Shown here one piece after another: positions 46,394 to 55,808 of a stretch of 64,000 nucleotides of DNA. Source of the DNA: Acidobacteriota bacterium (GTDB taxonomy: Bacteria > Acidobacteriota > Terriglobia > Bryobacterales > Bryobacteraceae). The translations under genes were made by a program, and so were the position numbers. Below the pieces are notes generated by a model. The model was not told the DNA's origin. It saw nothing but the letters and a program-made list of their open reading frames with translations, and did no database searches. The first letter of the stretch is position 1. Every line of letters begins with the position of its first letter. The DNA is taken from positions 1 to 64,000 of the forward strand of contig JACTMJ010000016.1 of assembly GCA_014584705.1 (NCBI GenBank), given 5' to 3'.

Positions 46394-46913
46394 ATCCGAC
46401 CATCTAGCGGATAGTTTATCGCGGACCCAATGGGGATGCCTCCCTCCCATTCCGTGGTTTGTCCTCTTTCTCGTCGATGTGATCGAATCCCCAATTCGCC
46501 TTTTCTTCCCAGATCAGACGTCCTGGTACTTTCTGTCAAACTTGTAAATTCTCTCGAAATCCGGCACCTCCTTTCTAGTCTCGCTTATAACCTATTGACA
46601 CAAATCTACTTTTATCGTTTTGTAAGGAATAGCACTTCACTCTATTGAGTTCTCTTTCAGTGCGATTTGGCTGTATGTTTTGATTTCCGTTTATCATCGT
46701 AACGGTTTGCTATAAGACGCACAGCACGAGTACCTGAATAGAATGCATCGATCCCCGCTTCTCGCCGAAAGGGCGGGTGAATCGTTCCGGGGACTCTAAT
46801 GGGATGGAGGCGATCCGCCGAACGATACGGATGGAAATGGCATCCGATGACGGCTTAGAGGGCTGGATCTTGCGAAAGCCTCCAGCCATTAAAGGAAGCG
46901 AAGGATTTCGAGT
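46394..46913. promoter_or_regulatory. AT-rich regulatory gap upstream of rmuC
   Basis: About 0.5 kb, clearly lower in GC than the genes around it, without a credible gene. It contains a perfect TTGACA around 46595, an extended -10 (TGCTATAAG) ending at 46716, and an inverted repeat CCGTT(46687-46691)/AACGG(46701-46705) that would overlap the -35 side of that promoter, a possible operator. The promoter would give rmuC a leader of about 190 nt. Confidence 0.4.
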
Positions 46914-48554
46914 ATGGAAATGATGGTTGCGTTCGTCACCCTGCTTCTCGGCCTGGCCGTGGGGGCATTCATCGTGTGGTTCTCCAAGGAAGGGCAGATG
47001 CAGCAAGCGGTGGCGGCCGCGCAGGCGGAAAACCTTGCCACGATCGCCGCACTGGAGGAGAAAGCCGCCGCCCTCTCCCAGCGGGAAGGCCAGCTCAACC
47101 AGGAGCTCTCCGAAACCCGGCGCGACCTTGACCAGCGGCGTCTCCGGTCGGAGGAGGAACTCAATCTGCTCCGGCAGGAAATGGCCCGGCTTCGCGAGGA
47201 GCAAGTCCAGGTGCAGGGGCAGCTTTTCACCGAGCGCCAGCTTGCCGCCGAGAAGCAGCGCGTGTTCTCCGAACTCGAAGAACGCTTCACCCAGGCCATT
47301 GGAAGCGCCTCCCAACAGGCATTGGAAGCGGCGTCACAGCATGCCTTCACCAACATCTCGGAGAAGATGATCGAGGGCGGGACGCAGAACTTCCTGGAAA
47401 TGGCAAGGACTGCTCTCGAAGAGTTCCGTCCGCTTGTGGAGACGGCCAGATCTCTCAATGGCCACTCCGCCGATGCTTCTTTCTCACCCGAGCAAACCAG
47501 CGGCCAGCAGTTGGCCGAGATGGTCCGGCCGCTCGACGACACCCTCCGCAAGGTGGAAGAGCAATTGCGAGCGATGGAACGGGAGCGCAGCGGCGACTAT
47601 CAGAACCTGCTCGAGCGCGTCCGCGAACTGGGCGAAAGCCAGAGCGCGTTGCGGGCGGAGGCCGGCCGCTTGGCCAGCGCCATGCGCACCCCCGTGCAGC
47701 GCGGACTCTGGGGGGAAGTCCAGTTGCGCCGCGTGGTCGAACTCGCGGGAATGATGGAACACTGCGAGTTCCGCGTCGCGGATATGCCGGTCAGCGAATC
47801 CGATGAAACAATCGAGGTTCCCACGGTGGATGCCCTGCTTAACGGCTACCATCCGGCGATGGGACCCAATTCCGCGGTTACCGCGGATCTTACGGTGCAT
47901 CTTCCCGGCGCGCGTTCCGTGGTGGTGAATTCCGGCGCGCCCGCCGATGCCTACATGGAAGCGCTCTCCGCAAACAGCGATGCCGACCGCGATGCAAGAA
48001 TGGCGGCACACGCCCGCGATCTTCGCGCCCACGTGGATGCGCTTAGCGCCTCTCTGGCGGAAGGCGCAGCCGGGGACCGCCCCGACTTCATCGTCGGCTT
48101 CCTCCCCGGAGAGGCCTACCTCTCCGCGGCGCTGGCGCAGGACCCCGGGTTGCTCGAATACAGCCTCGGCAAGCGCGTTTTGCTCACCACGCCAACCACG
48201 CTGGTTTCGCTCTTGAAAACAGCCAGCTACGGCTGGCGGCAGGAAGGCGTTGCGGAGAACGCGAGACAAATGCGCGAGCTCGGCCAGGAATTGTACGACC
48301 GTCTGCGCGTCCTCACGGGACACTTCAACGGCATCAAGCGTGGCCTGGAAACCACCTTGCGCGCCTATAACGACGCCGCCGCATCCATGGAATCCCGCGT
48401 GCTGCCTACCGCCCGCCGCTTCCAGGATTCGGATGCGGATAGCGGCCATGTGATCCAGGCGCCCGTACCGGTGGCCCTCGGGCCGGCGGAGATCCATCTG
48501 CCCGAACTGCGGGCTCTCGTCGGCGCATCATCCTCGAACGGGGAAAGCTCCTGA
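46914..48554 (+). CDS. rmuC: DNA recombination protein RmuC
   Basis: A 546-residue RmuC homologue. An N-terminal membrane helix (about 4-22) and a long coiled coil (about 30-125) precede the nuclease-like RmuC domain, recognisable by MRTPVQRGLWGEVQLRRVVELAGM, FRVADMPVSES, the DYLL-like PDFIVGFLPGEAYLSAAL and LTTPTTLVSLLKTASYGWRQE. RmuC limits inverted-repeat rearrangements and has recently been linked with genome protection. GAAGGA precedes the ATG at 46914. A strong intrinsic terminator follows at 48605-48642. Single-gene unit. Confidence 0.93.
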   Translation: MEMMVAFVTLLLGLAVGAFIVWFSKEGQMQQAVAAAQAENLATIAALEEKAAALSQREGQLNQELSETRRDLDQRRLRSEEELNLLRQEMARLREEQVQVQGQLFTERQLAAEKQRVFSELEERFTQAIGSASQQALEAASQHAFTNISEKMIEGGTQNFLEMARTALEEFRPLVETARSLNGHSADASFSPEQTSGQQLAEMVRPLDDTLRKVEEQLRAMERERSGDYQNLLERVRELGESQSALRAEAGRLASAMRTPVQRGLWGEVQLRRVVELAGMMEHCEFRVADMPVSESDETIEVPTVDALLNGYHPAMGPNSAVTADLTVHLPGARSVVVNSGAPADAYMEALSANSDADRDARMAAHARDLRAHVDALSASLAEGAAGDRPDFIVGFLPGEAYLSAALAQDPGLLEYSLGKRVLLTTPTTLVSLLKTASYGWRQEGVAENARQMRELGQELYDRLRVLTGHFNGIKRGLETTLRAYNDAAASMESRVLPTARRFQDSDADSGHVIQAPVPVALGPAEIHLPELRALVGASSSNGESS

Positions 48555-48604
48555 CCAACGGCCGGACCGTACAGGTTCAGCACAAGTTTCCTGCTTTCAT
48601 GACG

Positions 48605-48642
48605 GGGTGGCCCAACGGGACAGGGCCGCCCCCTTTTTTTTG
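48605..48642 (+). terminator. Intrinsic terminator of rmuC
   Basis: GGGTGGCCC pairs with GGGCCGCCC (nine pairs, one G-U) around a 9-nt loop, followed directly by nine T residues. Located 50 bp after the rmuC stop codon. Confidence 0.9.
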
Positions 48643-48827
48643 CCACGTCTCCCAGCGCAGGCGTGATGCGCGCAGGGCTCGGGGGAATCTCGGACGAAGC
48701 CGCGTTTTCGCCGAGTTCCTCTGACAGGTGCGCGAATGCCGCCTCCGGCGGAATCGCGCCTCCCTGCCGGCATCCTCTAAGGCATCCCCCCTCCACCGCT
48801 GCAATGGCAACGGGCGCGCTCGGCGGA

Positions 48828-50708
48828 TCAATCCTTGCCCAACGGCGTCAGCCAAAGCACCTGATACGGGCCCAGCGGCACTTCCAACTGATGCTCACTG
48901 GCCTCGAACTCCGCACCCGTGAAGCGGTCCCGCCAACGCGGTTCGCGCGCTTCGAGTTGGTTGCGCACCATTCGCACGGTGCGCGAGAACGCCGTAACGT
49001 TCACGAGGGCGAGTACCGTCGAGAGCCCGTCGAGAGAGCGCCGGAACACCGCGAATACGCTGCCGTCGGTGGGAAGAATCTTCTGCTTCGCATTCGGATG
49101 AAACGCCCGGATCGCCGTCCGTTGCTCGGCCATCTGCCGGTACCGGGATGCGATGCGATAGGCGATCGAGTCCGCATCCATGAACGCTTCGATCATCGAA
49201 CGCTCGCTGAAATTGCGCCGGTTGATCGCGCGGGGTTCCGCCACTTCGTGGGCCTCCATCGGGGCAATCTGGCTCCCGCTCAAACTCGGCAGATAGACGC
49301 CCGGCACGCCCATGAGGACTAACGCAATCGATCTGGACGCGACGAAGCGGTCCACCTTGCACGTGGCATCGTCGCCGTTGTGCGGGTCGTTAACGGCGTC
49401 AAACCAGGTGATGTTCAGTTCATACGGGCTGGCGCTTCCATCGGGCAGGCTGCGATAAGAAACCATCCCTCCGTGCGCTTCCGTTCGCACAACCAGCGCT
49501 CCGATCTCTTCCTCGGCGAGAATGCCGCGCGCGCCCAGCAGCCCGATGCCGTCGTGCGAATCGAGGAAATTGAAGTAGGTGGTTAGCGCGGAAGGCTTCT
49601 CCAGGTCCGAAGCCCAGCGTGCCAGGCGCGTGCAGTCTCCGGCGACGAAACTGTGCAGCACCAGCGGCGGCAGGGCAAAGTTGTAGATCATGTGAGCTTC
49701 GTTGCGGCCGTCCCCGAAATAGCCGACGTTGTCCGCGTGGGGGACGTTGGTCTCGGTGAGGATGGCCACGCGCGGCGCGGCGATGTCGAGAGCCGCGCGC
49801 AGAAACCGGATGATCGCGTGGGTTTGCGGCAGATGCGCGCACGAAGTTCCCAGTTCCTTCCACAGATAGGTGGCCGCATCGATCCGGATGAGATCCGCGC
49901 CCTTCTCCACATAAAACAGCAGTACGCGCAGCACCCGAAGCAGCACTTCCGGATTGCGGAAATTGAGGTCCACCTGATCCGGGCTGAAGGTCGTCCACAC
50001 CCATCTGGGGCCGTTGATCGTCATCGCTTCGCTCAGCAGCGGCGACGTACGCGGACGCAGAATCCGGGCCAGTTGCTCGGGATGAATCGCGTCGGGCCGT
50101 TCGTAGTCGATGAAGAAATCCCGGTATTCCGGATTGCCGTTCAAATACTCCTGGAACCATTCGCTCCGCGCCGAAATGTGGTTGACCACGCCATCGAACA
50201 TCAAACGGAAGCTCTGGCTCGCCCGCTCAATATCCTCCCAGGAACCGATGTTCGGATCCACCTCCTTGAAGTCGATCACACTGAATCCCCGGTCCGAGGA
50301 ATAGGGAAAGAACGGCAATACGTGAATCGTGCTCGCCATCCCCCCCAGGAAGATGTTCGCCACGTCGCAGAGCACTTCGAGCGGCTTGCGCGGCGGGGCC
50401 TGGATCAGATCGCCGTAGGTGATCACGACGATGTCCCGTTCGGTGAACCGGTCTTCCGGAATCAGAGTCCGTTCCGCCTCCAGGATCTCCGGCGTCTTGT
50501 GGGCGTGATGTACGCGCAAGAGCCGTTCCACCTCCGGCAGCAGCCGCTCCGCCTCCGCTACGCCATAGAGAAAGCCAAGCGTCTTGTGCAGGGCATCCCG
50601 CATCGCCGGCGCAATTACGAGCGCGGGCTGCGTGAAATCCGGGCGTTTTCGAAAGAGCAGGAGGGAGCCTTCGTCGTTCAGGGGCTGGAATTCGGTTTCC
50701 TCTGGCAT
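48828..50708 (-). CDS. GH13 sucrose-phosphorylase-like enzyme, possibly glucosylglycerate phosphorylase
   Basis: A 626-residue GH13 subfamily-18-type protein. The catalytic core shows the nucleophile Asp in LIRIDAATYLWKELGT, the acid Glu in ILTETNVPH and the transition-state Asp in LDSHDGIG. The LWKE.GT..CAHLPQTH segment and the length over 600 are features of the glucosylglycerate/YcjM-like branch rather than true sucrose phosphorylases (about 490-500). It would phosphorolyse an alpha-glucoside such as glucosylglycerate, giving glucose-1-phosphate. The ATG at 50708 begins MPEETEF; the much longer upstream frame overlaps the SNF2 gene and is not coding. It is divergent from the SNF2 gene. Confidence 0.85.
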   Translation of the reverse strand: MPEETEFQPLNDEGSLLLFRKRPDFTQPALVIAPAMRDALHKTLGFLYGVAEAERLLPEVERLLRVHHAHKTPEILEAERTLIPEDRFTERDIVVITYGDLIQAPPRKPLEVLCDVANIFLGGMASTIHVLPFFPYSSDRGFSVIDFKEVDPNIGSWEDIERASQSFRLMFDGVVNHISARSEWFQEYLNGNPEYRDFFIDYERPDAIHPEQLARILRPRTSPLLSEAMTINGPRWVWTTFSPDQVDLNFRNPEVLLRVLRVLLFYVEKGADLIRIDAATYLWKELGTSCAHLPQTHAIIRFLRAALDIAAPRVAILTETNVPHADNVGYFGDGRNEAHMIYNFALPPLVLHSFVAGDCTRLARWASDLEKPSALTTYFNFLDSHDGIGLLGARGILAEEEIGALVVRTEAHGGMVSYRSLPDGSASPYELNITWFDAVNDPHNGDDATCKVDRFVASRSIALVLMGVPGVYLPSLSGSQIAPMEAHEVAEPRAINRRNFSERSMIEAFMDADSIAYRIASRYRQMAEQRTAIRAFHPNAKQKILPTDGSVFAVFRRSLDGLSTVLALVNVTAFSRTVRMVRNQLEAREPRWRDRFTGAEFEASEHQLEVPLGPYQVLWLTPLGKD

Positions 50709-50870
50709 CGCTCCGCACCGCGCCGCGCGCCGCAGCCGGCGCAACGAGACCCTCCAACCATAGCGAAGCGCGGTTGTGCTGGCAACAGGCTCCCGCGCCC
50801 GAGGCCTCCCCGGCCGGGCGGCTCCTCCTGCCCCTTGGCGCGCGCCCCGTCTAGAATAGAGGTGCATCGC

Positions 50871-53800
50871 ATGTCGCTCTCGTCCAAGCTCGCCTTCCAG
50901 GTAGATAAGCAGGTTCAATGGCGGGGCTATCAGATCGCCAACACTCGCGGCGTTCGCGTGCTGGTTGCGTCGTCCCACAGCTTTCAGGCGCTGGTAACCG
51001 GCAACCGCAGCTACGAAGTGGATCTGCTCTACGCGGACTCCGCGCTGGAAGTATATTGTTCGTGCCCCGCGTTCGAGCAGTACGGCCCGTGCAAACACAT
51101 CTGGGCCGCGATTCTCGAAGCGGATAAGTGCGGCGCCCTCTCCGCCGCGCAGCAGGCCGGAACCCTCCGCCTCGTCGATGGCGCCGATGGCTTCCCTTCC
51201 GATGAGGACGACTTCGGCGAAGACGAAGACGCCTACCCGCTCGGTGACCCGAAAATCCAGGTTCCGAAGTTCGACGTTCCGGCGGCGTCCGTCGCAAGAT
51301 CCCCGGCCAAACCGCTCTGGAAAGAACAACTGGATTCCATTTCATCGCTTACCTCCGAGCAACTCTCGCGAAGCCGCCCGAAATCCTGGCCCCTGGGTTT
51401 TGAGGTGGCTTACGTTCTCAACGTAACCGGGTCCCGGCAAGCCGGCGCCGCGGTGCTAAGCCTCCAGTGCCGGAATCGAAAAAAGAACGGCGAGTGGACT
51501 GTCTTCAAGAGCCTCCGCGTCTCACCGGAACAGGCACTCCAGTTGCCAGACCCGAAAGACACCGAAGTGGTGCTTTCTCTGCATGGCCGCCAATCCGGCT
51601 ATTCCTACTACGGCGACTACTACGGAAGTTCGAGTTACGAGTATTCGCTGCCCCCCGAGCAGGCTGTCAAGGTGTTGCCGGAATTGGCGGCTCTCGGCAG
51701 GCTGTGGCACAACCATGGCACCCCGGGCGAGAGCCTCGTCCCGATCGACTGGGATCCCGGCGACCCCTGGCAATTTTGGGCACGCATTCGGCGCAACGAA
51801 CGCGATCTCTGGGAGCTTCGCGGCGAGTTGCGGCGCGATTCCGGGAAGCTCAGCCTCACCGCCCCAAAACTGCTGCTTAGCGCGGGCTTGCTCCTCAGCG
51901 GAAATACGCTGGCGCGCCTGGACGACCCTGCCGCCATCGTCTGGATTCGCCAGCTCGCCGAGGCGAAGGCGATCACCTTTACGGACAAAGACCGCGACGC
52001 CGTTCTGGAGGCTCTGCTCAAGGGACCCGTCGTCCCCAACCTCGATCTGGATCAGGAACTCTCCTTCGAAAAGCGCGACGGCACGCCTCGCTTCGGCCTT
52101 CGCCTCCGGGAATCGGCCCGGTCCGGAGAACGCGACAACTTCGAGGCCACACCGCTCGCCGACTACGGCCACGGCTTCTCTCCGCTGCATCCGGCCACGT
52201 CCCCCGGCTTGTGGATCGCTGAGCGGCGTACCTACATCCACCGGGACCACCCGGCGGAAGCGGCCGCCATCGAGCGGCTCCGGGAACTGGGTGTGCGCCT
52301 CCCCGCCGATATGCATGTGCCCGGCCGTCTTGCCGGGAAGGCGATGCCCAAGGCCGTGCGGGAATTGGTGGCCGCCGGTTGGCACGTCGAAGCGCAGGGC
52401 CGCAGCTTCCGCCGCGCCGGCACAACCAAGCTCAGCGTCAGTTCCGGCATCGACTGGTTCGAACTGCACGGCGGCGTCGATTTCGAAGGGCAGGTTGCAT
52501 CACTGCCGGATCTCCTCGCGGCCATCCGCAAAGGCGACGGCATGGTGCGCCTCGGCGACGGCTCCTTCGGCATGCTGCCGGAAGACTTCCTCGAACGCTT
52601 CGCGCCGCTGGCCGGACTCGGCCAACCGAGCGACGGCCATTTGCGCTTCCGCACCAACCAGGCGGCGCTGCTGGACGCACTGCTCGCGGCGGAGCCGGAC
52701 GTTCGCGTCGACGATCTGTTTGCGCGCACCAGGGAGCGCCTTCGGTCCTTTTCCGGCATCGCGCCGTCTCCGCAACCCAAAGGCTTCCAAGGCCAGTTGC
52801 GCGGCTACCAGTTGGACGGCCTGGGCTGGATCGGCTTTCTGCGCGAATACGGCTTTGGCGGCATTCTCGCCGACGATATGGGAGTTGGCAAGACCGCCCA
52901 GGTGCTGGCCGCTCTGGAGCAGCGCCGGATGGAAAAGAAGGGACCATCCCTGGTGGTCGCGCCCCGTTCCCTGCTCTTCAACTGGAGGCAGGAAGCGGAA
53001 CGGTTCACGCCCAAGCTCAAGGTGCTGGAACACGCGGGGATTGCACGGGATCTCTCGCTCATTGATGAGCATCACCTGGTGCTCACCACCTATGGGACGC
53101 TCCAGCGGGACATCGCACCGCTCGCCAAGCGCCAGTTCGACTACGTCATTCTCGATGAGGCGCAGGCCATCAAGAATGCCGCTACGCTCACCGCGAAGGC
53201 TGTTCGCCTGCTCAAGGGCGATCACCGCCTTGCCCTCAGCGGCACCCCGGTTGAGAATCACCTGGGCGAACTCTGGAGCCTCTTCGAGTTCCTCAATCCG
53301 GGTATGCTCGGCGAAGCCAAAGTGCTCAAGGTGAGCGGGGGATTGGCGCGCAATCCCTCGGAGGAGACGCGCCGCCTGCTCGCCTCGGCGCTGCGGCCCT
53401 TCATCCTCCGCCGCACCAAGAAGCAGGTCGCCAAGGAACTGCCCGAGAAGACCGAACAGACCATCTACTGCGAACTGGAGGGTGAGCAACTCCGCAAGTA
53501 CAATCAGTTGCGCGACCACTACCGCAACAGCCTGCTGGGCAAGGCCTCCGGCGCGAAGCAGTGGAACCGCATGCGGATCCAGGTGCTGGAAGCGCTGCTG
53601 CGTCTGCGGCAGGCGGCCTGCCATCCCGGCCTGCTCGATCCGGATCTGGTGGCGGGGTCGAGCGCCAAATTCCAGACGCTTCTGGCTCAACTGGAAGAGC
53701 TTCGCGTCGAAGGCCACAAGGCCCTCATCTTCTCGCAGTTCACCTCGCTGCTGGCGCTTCTGAAGGCGCACCTCGACGCCTCGGAATACCGTTACGAGTA

Positions 53801-54167
53801 CCTCGACGGCTCCACGCGGGACCGTCAATCCTGCGTCGAGCGATTTCAGAACGACCCCGATACGCAACTCTTCCTCATCAGCCTCAAAGCGGGCGGCCTC
53901 GGCCTCAACCTCACCGCCGCGGGCTACGTATTCTTGCTCGACCCCTGGTGGAACCCCGCCGTGGAAATGCAGGCCATTGACCGCGCCCACCGCATCGGCC
54001 AGACCCAGAATGTCTTCGCCTATCGCCTCATCGCCAAGGGCACCGTGGAAGAGAAAGTTCTTGAACTCCAGAAATCCAAACGCGACCTGGCCGACGCCAT
54101 CCTGAACGAAGACAACAGTCTGCTTCGCAACATGAAGCGCGAAGATCTGGAGCTTCTGCTCTCCTGA
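50871..54167 (+). CDS. SWIM zinc-finger SNF2-family ATPase
   Basis: A 1098-residue Swi2/Snf2 protein. An N-terminal SWIM zinc finger (Cys63, Cys65, Cys74, His76 in CSCPAFEQYGPCKH) is followed by an acidic linker and a long beta-rich middle domain typical of bacterial SNF2 proteins, then the helicase core: motif I DDMGVGKT at about 668, motif II DEAQ at about 762, SGTPVENHLGELWSLFEF, and motif VI region AHRIGQTQNVFAYR. Such proteins use ATP to act on DNA or RNA polymerase complexes (as RapA). GAGGTG precedes the ATG at 50871. It reads out divergently from the GH13 gene; a long in-frame extension upstream is antisense to that gene and rejected. Confidence 0.92.
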   Translation: MSLSSKLAFQVDKQVQWRGYQIANTRGVRVLVASSHSFQALVTGNRSYEVDLLYADSALEVYCSCPAFEQYGPCKHIWAAILEADKCGALSAAQQAGTLRLVDGADGFPSDEDDFGEDEDAYPLGDPKIQVPKFDVPAASVARSPAKPLWKEQLDSISSLTSEQLSRSRPKSWPLGFEVAYVLNVTGSRQAGAAVLSLQCRNRKKNGEWTVFKSLRVSPEQALQLPDPKDTEVVLSLHGRQSGYSYYGDYYGSSSYEYSLPPEQAVKVLPELAALGRLWHNHGTPGESLVPIDWDPGDPWQFWARIRRNERDLWELRGELRRDSGKLSLTAPKLLLSAGLLLSGNTLARLDDPAAIVWIRQLAEAKAITFTDKDRDAVLEALLKGPVVPNLDLDQELSFEKRDGTPRFGLRLRESARSGERDNFEATPLADYGHGFSPLHPATSPGLWIAERRTYIHRDHPAEAAAIERLRELGVRLPADMHVPGRLAGKAMPKAVRELVAAGWHVEAQGRSFRRAGTTKLSVSSGIDWFELHGGVDFEGQVASLPDLLAAIRKGDGMVRLGDGSFGMLPEDFLERFAPLAGLGQPSDGHLRFRTNQAALLDALLAAEPDVRVDDLFARTRERLRSFSGIAPSPQPKGFQGQLRGYQLDGLGWIGFLREYGFGGILADDMGVGKTAQVLAALEQRRMEKKGPSLVVAPRSLLFNWRQEAERFTPKLKVLEHAGIARDLSLIDEHHLVLTTYGTLQRDIAPLAKRQFDYVILDEAQAIKNAATLTAKAVRLLKGDHRLALSGTPVENHLGELWSLFEFLNPGMLGEAKVLKVSGGLARNPSEETRRLLASALRPFILRRTKKQVAKELPEKTEQTIYCELEGEQLRKYNQLRDHYRNSLLGKASGAKQWNRMRIQVLEALLRLRQAACHPGLLDPDLVAGSSAKFQTLLAQLEELRVEGHKALIFSQFTSLLALLKAHLDASEYRYEYLDGSTRDRQSCVERFQNDPDTQLFLISLKAGGLGLNLTAAGYVFLLDPWWNPAVEMQAIDRAHRIGQTQNVFAYRLIAKGTVEEKVLELQKSKRDLADAILNEDNSLLRNMKREDLELLLS

Positions 54168-54417
54168 GCGCCACTCCGAAAGCGCGCATCGCGGCGGCCG
54201 TCTCCCCCATCGCGCGCGCATGGGCAATCGGAGCCAGGGCTGGCTTCGCGGAGCGGGACACGGGTTCCCGGAACGCCTTACATTGAATGAATGGAGCCCC
54301 ATCGGAAGCGAGCGAACGCTCCCGGGGGGAGCCAGACGGCGCGGCGCATAAGAACCGGCCTGGGCTTGCAAGGATCCGGACCCCGATCGCACCGGAAAAG
54401 ACATCGCAGGAGAGCCA

Positions 54418-55734
54418 ATGACTCTTTCCAACATGACCGACAGCGTTGCCGCGGCGATCTCCGCGTGGCCCGGGATGAACGATGCCGAACGGGCGGCCGC
54501 CTTCCGCGGCTTCAACCGGCTTGACCGGGAGCGTCTCTTTCTGGAGTTGCGGGCGGCCGAGCAGGCGCAGTTGCTTCTTGCGATGCCGCGGCACGAGCGC
54601 TTCACCTACTTCCGGGTGCTCGCGCCCGACGACGCCGCCGACGTCATCCAGGAATCCGACACAGAGGAACGCCCCGGTCTCCTCGACCTGCTCGACGACA
54701 AGGCGCGCGCCGAAGTGAGCGCCCTGCTCGCCTTCGGCGAGGACAGCGCGGGCGGCCTGATGAATGCGCGCTTTGCGCGCCTGCGCCCGGAAATGACGGT
54801 GGATGAGGCCATCACCTACCTGCGCCTGCAGGGCAGGAACATGGAGACGATCTACTACGCCTACGTCCTGGACCCCGGCCAGGCTCTTCTCGGCGTTGTC
54901 TCCCTCCGCGAACTGTTTACCGCAAACGGGCGGTCTCGCGTCGCCGACGTCATGAGCCGGGATATCGTCTCCGTCCACCCGGACACGGACCAGGAGAGCG
55001 TCGCGCGCACCTTCTCCGCGCACAGCCTGATGGCGGTGCCCGTGGTGGATGAGTTCGGCAAGCTTCAGGGCATCGTCACCGTCGACGACATCGTGGATGT
55101 CGTCGAGGAAGAGGCCACCGAAGATATCCAGAAGATCGGCGGTATGGAAGCCCTCGACGGTCCCTACCTCGAAACCGGCTTCTGGCACATGGTGCGCAAG
55201 CGCGCCGGCTGGCTCAGCGTGCTCTTCCTGGGCGAAATGCTGACGGCCACCGCCATGAGCCACTACGAGGAAGAGATCGCCAAGGCCGTTGTTCTGGCCG
55301 TGTTCATTCCGCTCATCATCAGCAGCGGCGGAAACTCGGGTTCCCAGGCTTCCACGTTGATTGTCCGCGCCATCGCGCTGGGCGAGGTGCGTTTGCGGGA
55401 CTGGTGGAGGGTAGCGCGCCGCGAGGTGCTGAGCGGCCTTGTGCTCGGCGGCGTGCTCGCCTCCATCGGATTTATCCGGATCCTCGTCTGGCAATCGATC
55501 GGCAGCACCTATGGCGACCACTATTTGCTGATCGCGCTCACGATTTCTCTCAGCCTGGTGGGCGTGGTGCTCTTCGGCTCCGTCGCCGGAGCCATGCTCC
55601 CATTCCTGTTGCGACGGGCGGGCCTCGACCCCGCCAGCGCCTCCGCGCCTTTCGTCGCGACGATGGTGGACGTGACGGGGCTCGTGATTTACTTCAGCAT
55701 CGCCCATTTCGTCCTGGGCGGAATCCTGCTGTGA
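54418..55734 (+). CDS. mgtE: Magnesium transporter MgtE
   Basis: A 438-residue MgtE: N-terminal alpha-superhelix domain (about 5-125), a CBS pair (about 130-255; ELFTANGRSRVADVM, VPVVDEFGKLQGIVTVDDIVD), plug helix and the five-helix channel with IISSGGNSGSQASTLIVRAIALGE and DPASASAPFVATMVDVTGL. The channel opens when the cytosolic Mg2+ is low. GGAGAG lies before the ATG. The 250-bp leader shows no M-box-like structure that I can recognise. Confidence 0.95.
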   Translation: MTLSNMTDSVAAAISAWPGMNDAERAAAFRGFNRLDRERLFLELRAAEQAQLLLAMPRHERFTYFRVLAPDDAADVIQESDTEERPGLLDLLDDKARAEVSALLAFGEDSAGGLMNARFARLRPEMTVDEAITYLRLQGRNMETIYYAYVLDPGQALLGVVSLRELFTANGRSRVADVMSRDIVSVHPDTDQESVARTFSAHSLMAVPVVDEFGKLQGIVTVDDIVDVVEEEATEDIQKIGGMEALDGPYLETGFWHMVRKRAGWLSVLFLGEMLTATAMSHYEEEIAKAVVLAVFIPLIISSGGNSGSQASTLIVRAIALGEVRLRDWWRVARREVLSGLVLGGVLASIGFIRILVWQSIGSTYGDHYLLIALTISLSLVGVVLFGSVAGAMLPFLLRRAGLDPASASAPFVATMVDVTGLVIYFSIAHFVLGGILL

Positions 55735-55808
55735 CCATTTGCCCTTAGCCGGGCAAGGCGAGGCAATCCCCGTCCCGCACCGATGCCGCCTTCCACGGGG
55801 CATCGGGT

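Noticed and set aside
49653-50870. 405-codon N-terminal extension of the SNF2 gene
   Set aside because: The extension is antisense to the GH13 gene and has no domain; the SWIM domain and a ribosome site fit the ATG at 50871.
54168-54417. M-box Mg2+ riboswitch upstream of mgtE
   Set aside because: The 250-bp leader has no conserved M-box core that I can recognise and no terminator-antiterminator pair before the start.
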